In this document: positions 1-7,897 of the stretch, piece by piece
Layout: the number at the start of each line of letters is the position of its first letter
Position numbering within the stretch: position 1 is the first letter of the stretch
Source of the DNA: Thermodesulfovibrio sp.
Lineage (GTDB): Bacteria > Nitrospirota > Thermodesulfovibrionia > Thermodesulfovibrionales > Thermodesulfovibrionaceae
Assembly (NCBI GenBank): GCA_026415995.1
Contig: JAOAGB010000091.1
Coordinates: forward strand, 1-11,117
Direction: 5' to 3'
DNA: 11,117 bases
Translations under genes and position numbers: made by a program
Notes under the pieces: generated by a model
What the model saw: only the letters and a program-made list of their open reading frames with translations
Told to the model about the DNA's origin: nothing
Databases searched by the model: none

Positions 1-1290
1 GTTTTTACAGCTGACAATGGAGAGGATGGATTAAAAATTGCAGAAAATGTCAATCCTGATTTAATATTGGTCGATTTCATAATGCCTAAAATGACAGGTT
101 CTCAATTCTGTATTCTTTTAAAAGAAAATGAAAAACTAAAAGATACACCGATTCTTTTAATAACAGGAAAAGGTGAGGCTGTTGGGCAAGCTTTCATTGA
201 GAAATATGGTGTTCAAGACTACTTTATTAAACCTTTTAAATCGGAAGATTTAATCGAAAAAGTTGATATGATGTTGGGACAACTTGTTACAGAAGAAGAG
301 AAAGAGATTAAAATACCTGTAGCAGAAGAATTTAAAGTTGAATACCCTATAGAAGAAAAAATACAAGAACTATTTGAACCAGAATTAAAATTAATTCCTG
401 AAGAGGAAGTGATACATGAAAAACCCTTTGAAAAAATTGAGCTGCCTAAGTCGGAAGAAATGCCCACGGAAATTATAGAGGAAAAACAAGTTGAAACTCC
501 TTCGTTAGAGGAACTTCTTTTATCTCAAGCAGAAACTGCTGAAGAAAGTATAGAAAAAAAACAGGAAATCGAAATTAAAAAAGAAGAAAGTGAAACAATA
601 GTTTCAGAAGATCTTAGTTTAAAGGAAACACCTTTAACAGAGGAAAAAATAGAGCAAGAGGAAATAACTCATATTGCCGAAGAGATAATCGATATTGATG
701 AAAAATTATACGAAGGTATACAGATTTCTGCAGAAACTTCAGAGACTCAGATCTCAATTGAAGAGCCAAAGGACGAAGAAATTCCAACATTCAAAGAAGA
801 AATTTCGAGATTTAATTTAGAAGAAATAAATAGATTAATAGAAAATAAATTAAGTGATTTCTATACAAAGTTAACTAATTTAATAACCCTTTCAATTGAA
901 AACACCTTTAAAAAATTAGGAATAATAAAAAGAGATAATATAATCCTTTCAGGTAGAACTTTTCCATTTAATCCTATAGAGTTAATTCGATTACTTTGCA
1001 AGTCAAAAGTAAGCGGATTTTTAACTTTCTTTGCCGAAACAGCAATGTTTGAATTTCTCTTAATGGAAGGCAAAATTGTTTACGGTATATCAAGCAAATT
1101 AAAACCTGATTTGGGCAATAAATTTTTGAAAGATTTTACCAATGAAGAGATTGAAAAAATCACAAAAGAAAGTATTAACATATTAATGGAAACTAAAATA
1201 GACAATTTCATCCTTGAAGAGAGGGAAAGGTCTGAAACTTATTTGGATAATTTACCTCGTCATGATTTTGAAGAGTTAATTTATATTTGA
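1..1290 (+). CDS. Response regulator with Glu-rich linker and C-terminal PATAN/DUF4388-like domain (5' end missing)
   Basis: The reading frame is open from base 1, so the gene is cut by the window edge; the TTG at 67 is an internal Leu codon, not the start. The visible 429 residues begin inside a receiver domain. The phosphoacceptor is Asp25 of the fragment (LVDFIMP), with the conserved Thr55 and the Lys77-Pro78 pair. The N-terminal acidic pocket lies outside the window. Residues about 97-272 are a low-complexity linker very rich in Glu with Lys, Ile and Pro, probably disordered. A helical stretch (about 272-309) follows, then a globular domain (about 315-417) with a pattern like PATAN/DUF4388 (GRTFPFNPIELIRLL, then SGFLTFF, then MEGKIVYGISS). 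In such proteins phosphorylation of the receiver is thought to control the output domain through protein contacts; no DNA-binding domain is seen. Its position beside pilH-, pilI- and pilL-like genes suggests a PilG-like output role in pilus-based motility (inference). The receiver call is firm; the output domain is moderately sure. Confidence 0.8.
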   Translation, partial: VFTADNGEDGLKIAENVNPDLILVDFIMPKMTGSQFCILLKENEKLKDTPILLITGKGEAVGQAFIEKYGVQDYFIKPFKSEDLIEKVDMMLGQLVTEEEKEIKIPVAEEFKVEYPIEEKIQELFEPELKLIPEEEVIHEKPFEKIELPKSEEMPTEIIEEKQVETPSLEELLLSQAETAEESIEKKQEIEIKKEESETIVSEDLSLKETPLTEEKIEQEEITHIAEEIIDIDEKLYEGIQISAETSETQISIEEPKDEEIPTFKEEISRFNLEEINRLIENKLSDFYTKLTNLITLSIENTFKKLGIIKRDNIILSGRTFPFNPIELIRLLCKSKVSGFLTFFAETAMFEFLLMEGKIVYGISSKLKPDLGNKFLKDFTNEEIEKITKESINILMETKIDNFILEERERSETYLDNLPRHDFEELIYI

Positions 1291-1299
1291 ATATAAATA

Positions 1300-1329
1300 T
1301 TGACTTAATAAAATTTTAAAAACTATAAT
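1300..1329 (+). promoter_or_regulatory. Sigma70-type promoter for the pilH-like gene cluster
   Basis: TTGACT (1300-1305) and a perfect TATAAT (1324-1329) are separated by 18 nt. Transcription would start near 1336 and leave a leader of about 60 nt before the ATG at 1397. The whole 1291-1396 gap is AT-rich and has no convincing terminator hairpin, so the upstream regulator gene may also read through. In AT-rich DNA chance matches are common, but both boxes are close to consensus. Confidence 0.6.
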
Positions 1330-1396
1330 ACTTAAATTAAAAAAAGAGATTGCAAATTTTATTTAATTTTGTTATGTTTGAAATGGAGAGTCATAC

Positions 1397-1762
1397 ATGG
1401 TAAAAATCTTAATTGCAGAAGATTCTATGACTGATTCTAAGTATATTGAGTCAATCTTAGAAGATAAAGGTTATGAACTTTATTTTGCTAAAGATGGTGA
1501 AGAAGCTGAAAATTTGATTAATTCAAATAATTTTGATTTAATTCTACTTGATGTAGTCATGCCTAAAAAAAATGGATTCCAGCTCTGTAGAGAGATTAAA
1601 AAAAATGAAAGGACAAAACATATACCTGTTGTTCTTATTACATCAAAAAAAGAAGAAGCTGATAAATTTTGGGGGAAAATGCAAGGAGCTGATGAGTATA
1701 TAACTAAACCATTTGAACCAATAGAATTATTAGCAGTGGTGAAAAAATGTCTGAAGAAATAA
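1397..1762 (+). CDS. pilH: PilH-like single-domain response regulator
   Basis: A 121-residue protein that consists only of a CheY-like receiver domain. The acidic pocket is Glu8-Asp9, the phosphoacceptor is Asp52 (LLDVVMP), the switch Thr82-Ser83 and the conserved Lys104-Pro105. The stretch FWGKMQGADEYITKPF (91-106) matches the WG..QGA..Y..KPF signature typical of PilH and its relatives. It has no output domain, so it should act by binding partner proteins or as a phosphate sink for the PilL-like kinase two genes downstream; in Pseudomonas PilH works with PilG to set pilus extension and retraction (family knowledge). The ATG at 1397 has GGAGAG (1385-1390) just upstream. The 3' end overlaps the next gene by 16 nt, implying translational coupling. 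A generic CheY-type protein is the alternative. Confidence 0.85.
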   Translation: MVKILIAEDSMTDSKYIESILEDKGYELYFAKDGEEAENLINSNNFDLILLDVVMPKKNGFQLCREIKKNERTKHIPVVLITSKKEEADKFWGKMQGADEYITKPFEPIELLAVVKKCLKK

Positions 1763-2157
1763 GAGAAGAGAAACACTTTTGCGTTTTTGGTATAGGTGAG
1801 AGAGAATTCCTTATTCCTAAGGAATCTGTTATTCAAGTTCTTGATATAACAAAAATATTCCCAATTCCTGGGTCACCGGATTACATAGTTGGAGCATTAC
1901 CTGTTAGAGGAAAAATTATACCTGCCATTGATCTTGCAAAAGTCTATAATATTGAAAGGATAAATTATTCTGAAAATAAACTCTTAGTATTAGATGTTGA
2001 AGGAGAAAAAATTGGTATACTCTCAGATATTACACCATTCTTCGTAAGTTTTGATAAAGAGATTGTCGTAGATGACTATCTCGATCCTAAAAAACTTTAT
2101 GAGGAGCTAAAAATAAAGCAGCCTTCTTCAAATAAAACAAATGAAAACTTACCATAA
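1747..2157 (+). CDS. CheW/PilI-like chemotaxis coupling protein
   Basis: A 136-residue soluble protein with the CheW fold pattern: CVFGIGEREFLIPKESVIQVL (12-32), then IPGSPDYIVGALPVRGKIIPAIDLA (39-63), the central CheW signature in which a Pro-Gly pair precedes I.G....RG...P..DL. CheW proteins bridge the receptor hairpin tip and the regulatory domain of the CheA-type kinase. The partners here would be the PilL-like kinase immediately downstream and the receptor at 4397-5824. The ATG at 1747 lies inside the end of the pilH-like gene; only a weak Shine-Dalgarno is present, which fits coupled translation. The last about 15 residues (QPSSNKTNENLP) look like a disordered tail. Its position between pilH- and pilL-like genes matches the PilI slot of Pil-Chp clusters, but CheW paralogues cannot be told apart by sequence alone. 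Confidence 0.88.
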   Translation: MSEEIREEKHFCVFGIGEREFLIPKESVIQVLDITKIFPIPGSPDYIVGALPVRGKIIPAIDLAKVYNIERINYSENKLLVLDVEGEKIGILSDITPFFVSFDKEIVVDDYLDPKKLYEELKIKQPSSNKTNENLP

Positions 2158-2159
2158 GG

Positions 2160-4400
2160 ATGATTGATCAAACCGAACTGATAAAATATTTTTTATTAGA
2201 ATCTGAAGACTATATCAATACATTATTAGAGGGATTAGAAGATTTAGAAAATAAAGGATTCAGTCAAGAAACCTTAGAAGCTATATACAGAGCCACACAC
2301 ACCCTTAAAGGTTCAGCATCTATTGTAAAATTCAATAAAATTGCCACATTAGCTCATAAACTGGAAGATCTCTTTGAAGCAATAATAAACCATGAAATAC
2401 AACAGGATACTTCAATTATTAATCTTGTAAGAAGAGTAGTTAACTCCATGATAAACTTTATTAATGAAGTCTCCCAATATAATGAAGAAAAATCAGAATT
2501 AGACAGTAACATTGTAAATCTTATTGACGAAATAATAGAAAAGAAAATCATTTTACAGACAGAAGAATCGCAAGATATATATGCTCCTCTGCCTATGATT
2601 AATTCTGTTAGAGTTGAGCTCGGTCTAATTGACAGCCTTTTTGATATTTTAGGAGAAATTATAGTTCAAAAAAATATAATAAGTGACAGAGAAAAGGAAC
2701 TGAGAAATTTAGTGGAAGATATTTTAAAAAGCGGTAAAAAATTATTTAACGAAATAATATCTTTTTCAGATAGATATTGGCTTGCTCCCTTGGGTGAAAA
2801 AACTAAAGTGCTTGATACTTTTTTTACTGATTTTAGCGACTTAGAATTTGATAGATACGATGAGTACCATATATTTACAAGGAAAATTGCAGAAATAACT
2901 AATGATATAAATGAGGGTTTAAATGAATTAATATCCTTTTCTGAAAACCTATCCTCTAATTTTAAAACCTTAGGTAAAGAAATAATCACATTAAAAGACA
3001 GTTTGCTATCAATTAGAATGTTGCCAATAGGAAGATTATTAAATAAAATTTCTGAAGCAATCAAAGATACAGCTAATAATTTAGGCAAACAGATAAACAT
3101 TGAAATTAAAGGTGGAGATATTAAAATTGATAAACCTGTATTTGATTTGTTGTATGAACCCCTTATACACATATTAAGAAATGCCATCGATCATGGTATA
3201 GAAACTCCAGAAAATAGATTATCTATAGGAAAACCTGCCAAAGGTAATATAAAACTACTTGTTAGAAAAGAAGGTAAATATGTAGTTATTTCAATAACAG
3301 ACGATGGCAAAGGAATAGACATTGATAGAGTAAAAGAAATAGCTCTTAGTAGGGGGCTATTAACTCAAGAACAAATGCATTACATGAACAATGAAGAAAT
3401 CCTGTCTTATATATTTGTACCTGGCTTTTCTACTTCTGAAGATGTAGACTTTCAAAGCGGAAGAGGAATGGGATTAAACATAGTTAAAACTTCTATTACT
3501 AAACTTAAAGGAACAATTGAAGTATATTCTGAACTTCATAAATACACTACTTTTTTAATTAAAATTCCTCAGTCACTCAGTATAACAAATCTTTTAATTT
3601 TCAGATCTTCTGATTTAGAATTTGCCGTTCCCATAAATTACATAGAGGAAATTTTAACAATTGAGGATTTTCCAGATGTAAAAAGTGAAAAACTCATAAA
3701 TCATAAAAATAGATTTATAACAGTGAAAGTTTTCTCCGAATTATATTTTTCATCTAATGGGAAACATTCAGAAAAAGGATACATAATTATTTTTAACTTT
3801 TCAGGTATTCGCAAAGCCTTGCTTGTAGATGATATTTTAGGACAAGAAGAAGTAGCTATTTATCCCCTTGGAAAATTTTTAGAGGGCTTGACCCAATATA
3901 TAGGCTATGTTTTATCAGCCCAAGGCACTCCGAGATTTGTTATAGATCCTGTAAAAATATTTGAAGAAGAATTTGTCTTTACCATATCTAAACCTCTCAC
4001 ATTTGAAAGTACTGCTTATATAGGAACAGTGCTAATAGTTGATGATTCAATAAGCGTAAGAAGATCTCTACAAACACTATTAGAAGCAAAAAATTTAAAA
4101 GTTTATGCAGCCAAAGACGGCCTTGAAGCTTTAAATATCCTTGAAGAAAAAACTGTAGACATAGTCATAACAGATCTTGAAATGCCAGTTATGCATGGAT
4201 ATGAATTAATTAATAGGATAAGAAAAGATATCAGATTTAAAGATTTACCAATTATTGTTCTTACATCAAGGGGCACGAAAAAACATCAAGAAAAAGCTAT
4301 AGATTTAGGTGCAGATGGCTTTTTAGTAAAACCATTCGATGAGAAAACTATAACTGAGCTATTAAGTAATTTTCAAATCCTGAAAAATCAAATATACTAA
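2160..4400 (+). CDS. pilL: PilL/ChpA-like hybrid chemotaxis histidine kinase (HPt-kinase-CheW-REC)
   Basis: A 746-residue cytoplasmic CheA-type kinase. Domains in order: an HPt domain with phosphorylatable His47 (RATHTLKGSAS); a linker; a dimerisation region with DLEFDRY at 227-233, a motif I associate with the PilL/ChpA group; an ATPase domain with N-box Asn341 (ILRNAIDHG), G1 DDGKG (381-385), F-box PGFST (421-425) and G2 GRGMG (434-438); a CheW-like regulatory domain (about 470-605); and a C-terminal receiver (622-740) with Asp628-Asp629, phosphoacceptor Asp672, Thr702 and Lys724. All catalytic residues are present, so it should autophosphorylate His47 and pass phosphate to its own receiver and to the PilH- and PilG-like proteins. 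Pseudomonas ChpA has many Xpt/Hpt domains; this has one. The gene starts 2 nt after the CheW-like gene. The AAGGA overlaps the ATG, so initiation probably depends on coupling. Confidence 0.9.
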   Translation: MIDQTELIKYFLLESEDYINTLLEGLEDLENKGFSQETLEAIYRATHTLKGSASIVKFNKIATLAHKLEDLFEAIINHEIQQDTSIINLVRRVVNSMINFINEVSQYNEEKSELDSNIVNLIDEIIEKKIILQTEESQDIYAPLPMINSVRVELGLIDSLFDILGEIIVQKNIISDREKELRNLVEDILKSGKKLFNEIISFSDRYWLAPLGEKTKVLDTFFTDFSDLEFDRYDEYHIFTRKIAEITNDINEGLNELISFSENLSSNFKTLGKEIITLKDSLLSIRMLPIGRLLNKISEAIKDTANNLGKQINIEIKGGDIKIDKPVFDLLYEPLIHILRNAIDHGIETPENRLSIGKPAKGNIKLLVRKEGKYVVISITDDGKGIDIDRVKEIALSRGLLTQEQMHYMNNEEILSYIFVPGFSTSEDVDFQSGRGMGLNIVKTSITKLKGTIEVYSELHKYTTFLIKIPQSLSITNLLIFRSSDLEFAVPINYIEEILTIEDFPDVKSEKLINHKNRFITVKVFSELYFSSNGKHSEKGYIIIFNFSGIRKALLVDDILGQEEVAIYPLGKFLEGLTQYIGYVLSAQGTPRFVIDPVKIFEEEFVFTISKPLTFESTAYIGTVLIVDDSISVRRSLQTLLEAKNLKVYAAKDGLEALNILEEKTVDIVITDLEMPVMHGYELINRIRKDIRFKDLPIIVLTSRGTKKHQEKAIDLGADGFLVKPFDEKTITELLSNFQILKNQIY

Positions 4401-5824
4401 ACCTTAAATCTTCCAGTTATTTGAACAAGTTCATTAGATGTTTTAGATAGAGATTCAGAAATATCAGTTAGTCCTTCTGTTATTTTTGTTATGTTATTTG
4501 TAACTTCCTTAACCTCGTTTATAGAACTAACTTCATCAAAAGTTATCTCTTTTTGTTTTTTAGCAAAATCATTAATCTCCACAATTATGTCTCCTATCTT
4601 CCTAATAACTGAGTCTATTTTTTCAAAAATAGAGGTTGTTTCAGTAATCATTTTAGTTCCGACCTCAACATAGTTAGTTTCTTCCTCAAGATGCTTTGTT
4701 ACTAAACTTGCTTCCTCTTGAATGGAATTTAGAATCTCTGTAATATTTTTAGATGATTTAGCTGTTTTATCAGAAAGAGACCTTATTTCCTCTGCAATAA
4801 CAATAAAACCCTTGCCTTCCTCTCCCGCTCTTGCCGCTTCCAAAGAAGCATTTAGTGCAAGAAGATTTGTTCTGTTTGCAATTTCACTAATAATTGTTGA
4901 TATAGTTCCAATTTCCATAAGTTTTTCAGACAGTAATTTCATTCTTCTATTAATGACCTGAACAGCAGCCCTAATCAATTGTATGCTACTCATAGTCTCA
5001 GTAATAATCTCATTGCCCTTATTTATCGCATTTAATGCTTCTTCTGAAACATCAGTAGCAACCATTGTTTTGTCTGTAGTAGATGTAGCAATCTCTGAAG
5101 ACTCTGCAATCATAGCTGCTATTTTTTCGATTTCTTTTTTCTGTATCTGAGCACCTTCCTTTAATTTCTTAATAATGTCGTTTATAATAATAGTCTTTTC
5201 TCCCACGTCACCAGCTGAAGCTTGCACCTCTTGAACAAGCTGACTGAGACCATCTGCCATAAGATTAAAAGCATCTGCCAGGGAGCCAAAAACATCAGGC
5301 GTAACTTCTGCTCTCTTCGTAAGGTCTCCCTCGGAAGCTGAAGTCATAATTTGTAAAAATTTTATAATATTACTCTGCATTTCTCTTTTTTCTTCCTCGG
5401 TTTGTATCAATGTTGATAGTTTATCCATCATTTGATTAAAAGCTTCAGCGATTTTCTGAAACTCATCACCTGTCTTTAAATCAATTCTCTTATCGAAGTT
5501 TCCTTGTCTAACAGCATCTATGGCATCTTCAATAGTTGAGATGGGAGAAATAACTTGTTTTCTAAACCATAAAACATTAGCAGTAGATATACCTATCAAA
5601 GCTAATGCAAAAATTATAAGTGTTGGAGCAAATTTGATTAATGTATTTATAATTCCAAATCTTTTTGTTATAAACTCCTCTCCGTAAATGTTATATCCTG
5701 TAATCACCAATCCAGCTAATAAAATTAGGGTAGATACAATGATAGATACATTAAAAACAATAAGAAATTTTCTATAAAGAGACATGGAAAGAATTTTTCT
5801 TTCAACCTCTATTCTTTTCGGCAT
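4397..5824 (-). CDS. Methyl-accepting chemotaxis protein with short extracytoplasmic loop and two HAMP-like units
   Basis: A 475-residue receptor. Two transmembrane helices (about 20-44 and 64-87) enclose a loop of only about 20 residues, too small for a classical ligand-binding domain. A HAMP domain follows (about 88-140, Pro94, then GDEF at 119-122), and a second HAMP-like unit (about 155-200, EGDLTKR to SLADAFNLMADGL). The rest is a long coiled coil containing the highly conserved signalling hairpin tip (314-354, EIANRTNLLALNASLEAARAG...), which contacts CheW and CheA. No C-terminal CheR-binding pentapeptide is seen. It is the natural receptor for the CheW-like protein and the PilL-like kinase encoded convergently beside it, thus in the PilJ position, but it lacks the large periplasmic domains of Pseudomonas PilJ. 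The ATG at 5824 has a strong AGGGGAGG 5 nt upstream. The stop codon overlaps the kinase gene's stop by 3 nt or so on the opposite strand. Confidence 0.9.
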   Translation of the reverse strand: MPKRIEVERKILSMSLYRKFLIVFNVSIIVSTLILLAGLVITGYNIYGEEFITKRFGIINTLIKFAPTLIIFALALIGISTANVLWFRKQVISPISTIEDAIDAVRQGNFDKRIDLKTGDEFQKIAEAFNQMMDKLSTLIQTEEEKREMQSNIIKFLQIMTSASEGDLTKRAEVTPDVFGSLADAFNLMADGLSQLVQEVQASAGDVGEKTIIINDIIKKLKEGAQIQKKEIEKIAAMIAESSEIATSTTDKTMVATDVSEEALNAINKGNEIITETMSSIQLIRAAVQVINRRMKLLSEKLMEIGTISTIISEIANRTNLLALNASLEAARAGEEGKGFIVIAEEIRSLSDKTAKSSKNITEILNSIQEEASLVTKHLEEETNYVEVGTKMITETTSIFEKIDSVIRKIGDIIVEINDFAKKQKEITFDEVSSINEVKEVTNNITKITEGLTDISESLSKTSNELVQITGRFKV

Positions 5825-5829
5825 ATTTT

Positions 5830-5887
5830 CCTCCCCTATTTAAGAATTTGGTTTAATAAATTATGAAAAAAAATATGAATTTGTCAA
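5830..5887 (-). promoter_or_regulatory. Promoter and ribosome binding site of the chemotaxis receptor gene
   Basis: On the minus strand TTGACA (5882-5887) and CATAAT (5860-5865) are 16 nt apart; a run of eight T lies in the spacer. Transcription would start near 5853. A strong Shine-Dalgarno AGGGGAGG (5830-5837) stands 5 nt before the ATG at 5824 and fixes the start. The -35 box begins only a few bases after the fhs stop codon, so the receptor gene could be driven alone and also by read-through from fhs. Confidence 0.6.
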
Positions 5888-5894
5888 TATCTTT

Positions 5895-7664
5895 TTAAAT
5901 TCCTTTAACTTTAAAGGTTTCCAAGTCTATATCAATATTTCTAAAATTAGGATTTGAAGCGGTTCCAGGCATCAAACTAATTTCACCTGCTACAGGCACA
6001 ATAAGTTTTGCTCCATTAAAAATCAAAACGTCTCTCACATAAAGTTGCCAACCTTTAGGAACGCCTCTTAATGAAGGATTATCTGATAGGCTTAGATGAG
6101 TTTTTGCGATACAAACAGAAAAGTCAGAAAATTCAGACTTGGAATTAATTTTATTAAGCTTATCAAGAGCAACTGGTGAAAATTCCACAGAATCCGCACC
6201 ATAAATCATTCTTGCAATCAATTCAATTCTTGATATGTGAGGAAGTTCGAGGTCGTATAAAAATTTAAACTTAGACTTTATTTTACATGCTTCAATAACT
6301 TTTTCAGCTAAATCTAAAGCTCCTTCTCCTCCTTTAAGCCAATGTTCTGAAATGGAAACCCAAATTCCTTTTTCTTCACATAGTCTTTTTACAAAATCTA
6401 CCTCTTCAGAGCTGTCCTGTTGAAATTTATTTATACACACAATGGGAATAATACCAGCCTTTTTTACTATTTCTATGTGATGGAAAAGATTTTCCATGCC
6501 TTTTTCCAGCCATTTATAATTTTTCAAAAAATATTCATTCGGCAAAGCCTTCCCAGTAATGATCTTAGGTGCTGACTTATCAGCTCCATGATATTTTAAA
6601 GCCCTTAAAGTAGCTACCACAATGGCAGCGTCAGGCTTAAGTCCAGATTGTCTACATTTGATATTCCAAAATTTCTCAAACCCTATATCAGCACCAAAAC
6701 CGCTTTCAGTAATATGATAATCAAAAAGTTTAAGCCCTATCTTATCAGCAATAATTGAGGACTGACCTATGGCAATGTTAGCAAAAGGGGCAGCATGAAC
6801 AAAAACAGGCTGTCCCTCAATAGTTTGAATTAAATTTGGATTAACAGCAGGTAGTACCAGAGCTGCCATAGCACCAGCCACTTCTAAATCTTCTGTTGTA
6901 ATTGGCATGCCATTTCTTGAGTGGGCAACAATTATTTTACCAATTCTTTCTCTTAATTCTTTAACATCTTTTATTAAACTTAAAATAGCCATAACCTCTG
7001 AAGATGTGGCTATATCAAAGCGAGATTCCATTGGTATGCCGTCCTTTTTACTACCCAATCCTATCACTATCTTTCTTAATGCCTGAGCACAAAAATCAAT
7101 AACCCAACCCATTTGTATGCTTTTGAGATCTATATCAAGCCTTCTAAGTCCCTTTTTTGCTAAAATTTCATCGGAATAATTTGATTCGTGGAGAATTCTT
7201 GATGTTAAAGCAACCATGGCAAGATTATGAGCATTCATAATAGCATTTATGTCACCCGTAAAACCAAGTGAAAATTCAGTCCTTGGAATACATTGTGAAA
7301 GTCCGCCACCTGCAGCTGTTCCCTTCACATTCATTAATGGTCCTGCGGATGGCTGTCTGATAGCACAACTTACTTTTTTACCTTTTTTTGCTAAACCTTG
7401 AACAATCCCTATAGTGGTGGTGGATTTACCCTCTCCGAAAGGAGTTGGAGTTATAGCTGTTACAACAATATATTTACCGTCAGGGTTTTCCTTTATTCTC
7501 TCATAAATTTTTGAATAATCAATCTTACCTACATAATTACCAAATGGAATTATTTCATCTCTTTTTATACCAGATTCTTCAGCCAGCTGAAATATTGATT
7601 TCATCTTTTTTTCTGCTTCTTGGGCAATTTTCCAATCCGGATGCGAAACAGGATCAGGCAGCAT
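5895..7664 (-). CDS. fhs: Formate-tetrahydrofolate ligase (10-formyl-THF synthetase)
   Basis: A 589-residue cytoplasmic enzyme that joins formate to tetrahydrofolate using ATP, giving 10-formyl-THF for the methyl branch of the Wood-Ljungdahl pathway or for purine and formyl-Met synthesis. Diagnostic stretches are the nucleotide loop TPTPFGEGKSTTT (72-84, Lys80), RQPSAGP followed by GGGLSQCIP, and FTGDINAIMNAHNLAMVAL. The sequence looks complete and colinear with the family. It is longer than the roughly 555-residue clostridial type and resembles the approximately 590-residue type that I recall from deltaproteobacteria and similar anaerobes. The ATG at 7664 has AAGGAGT (7671-7677) 6 nt upstream. 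It is the last gene of a short minus-strand group behind selC, a Mth938-domain gene and a 60-residue protein gene, 26 nt after the latter. Whether the cell uses it for acetogenic-type carbon fixation or only for biosynthesis cannot be told from this window. Confidence 0.97.
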   Translation of the reverse strand: MLPDPVSHPDWKIAQEAEKKMKSIFQLAEESGIKRDEIIPFGNYVGKIDYSKIYERIKENPDGKYIVVTAITPTPFGEGKSTTTIGIVQGLAKKGKKVSCAIRQPSAGPLMNVKGTAAGGGLSQCIPRTEFSLGFTGDINAIMNAHNLAMVALTSRILHESNYSDEILAKKGLRRLDIDLKSIQMGWVIDFCAQALRKIVIGLGSKKDGIPMESRFDIATSSEVMAILSLIKDVKELRERIGKIIVAHSRNGMPITTEDLEVAGAMAALVLPAVNPNLIQTIEGQPVFVHAAPFANIAIGQSSIIADKIGLKLFDYHITESGFGADIGFEKFWNIKCRQSGLKPDAAIVVATLRALKYHGADKSAPKIITGKALPNEYFLKNYKWLEKGMENLFHHIEIVKKAGIIPIVCINKFQQDSSEEVDFVKRLCEEKGIWVSISEHWLKGGEGALDLAEKVIEACKIKSKFKFLYDLELPHISRIELIARMIYGADSVEFSPVALDKLNKINSKSEFSDFSVCIAKTHLSLSDNPSLRGVPKGWQLYVRDVLIFNGAKLIVPVAGEISLMPGTASNPNFRNIDIDLETFKVKGI

Positions 7665-7690
7665 AAATATACTCCTTTTGAAAAAATTTT

Positions 7691-7873
7691 CTATTCTTTA
7701 GGATTGTCAAAATCTGCTAAATAATCTTTTAATTTCTCCATTAAAGAATCTGGTAGGACTTCTTCATAAAGTAAAGCATTCATCTCATCAATAGTTAATT
7801 TTTCTTTAATATCTCTTGGTAAAGCTTTAACCATGGCTATTCTAATTGGATCAGGCTTTTTTTCTTCACTCAT
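7691..7873 (-). CDS. Small acidic protein of unknown function (60 aa)
   Basis: A 60-residue protein that I do not recognise. It is rich in Glu, Asp, Lys and Leu, has no Cys, no signal peptide and no membrane segment, and should be mostly alpha-helical. The middle (ALPRDIKEKLTIDEMNALLY, then LPDSLMEKLKDYL) reads as two or three short amphipathic helices separated by Leu-Pro. That the gene is real is supported by a good Shine-Dalgarno, AAGGAG (7881-7886), 7 nt before the ATG at 7873, and by the tight fit between neighbours: 24 nt after the Mth938-domain gene and 26 nt before fhs, all on the same strand. It may be a small accessory or regulatory protein of the formate-related unit, but nothing in the sequence shows this. 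Confidence 0.7.
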   Translation of the reverse strand: MSEEKKPDPIRIAMVKALPRDIKEKLTIDEMNALLYEEVLPDSLMEKLKDYLADFDNPKE

Positions 7874-7897
7874 ATTAATTCTCCTTTTTATTTTTAT

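Noticed and set aside
289..816. Possible tandem repeat or collapsed repeat in the Glu-rich region
   Set aside because: GAA/GAG-rich codons give a repetitive look, but I find no repeat unit that recurs exactly; it reads as low-complexity coding sequence.
219..1073. Two minus-strand open frames (219-467 and 861-1073) inside the first response regulator gene
   Set aside because: They are antisense shadows of a clear plus-strand gene; the Ser/Ile/Phe-rich products reflect the Glu/Lys-rich codons on the other strand.
1480..1836. Minus-strand open frame of 118 codons across the pilH- and cheW-like genes
   Set aside because: It lies opposite two genes with strong family motifs and has no recognisable domain.
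2354..3187. Minus-strand open frames (2354-2551, 2666-3187) opposite the kinase gene
   Set aside because: The plus strand encodes conserved kinase motifs; the antisense products have no family features.
4491..4961. Plus-strand open frames opposite the receptor gene
   Set aside because: The minus strand encodes the conserved receptor hairpin; these are shadows.
7674..7693. Short A-run/T-run palindrome (AAAAAATTTT type) between the 60-residue gene and fhs as a terminator
   Set aside because: It has no G-C stem and no stable hairpin; it is simple AT-rich spacer next to the fhs ribosome binding site.
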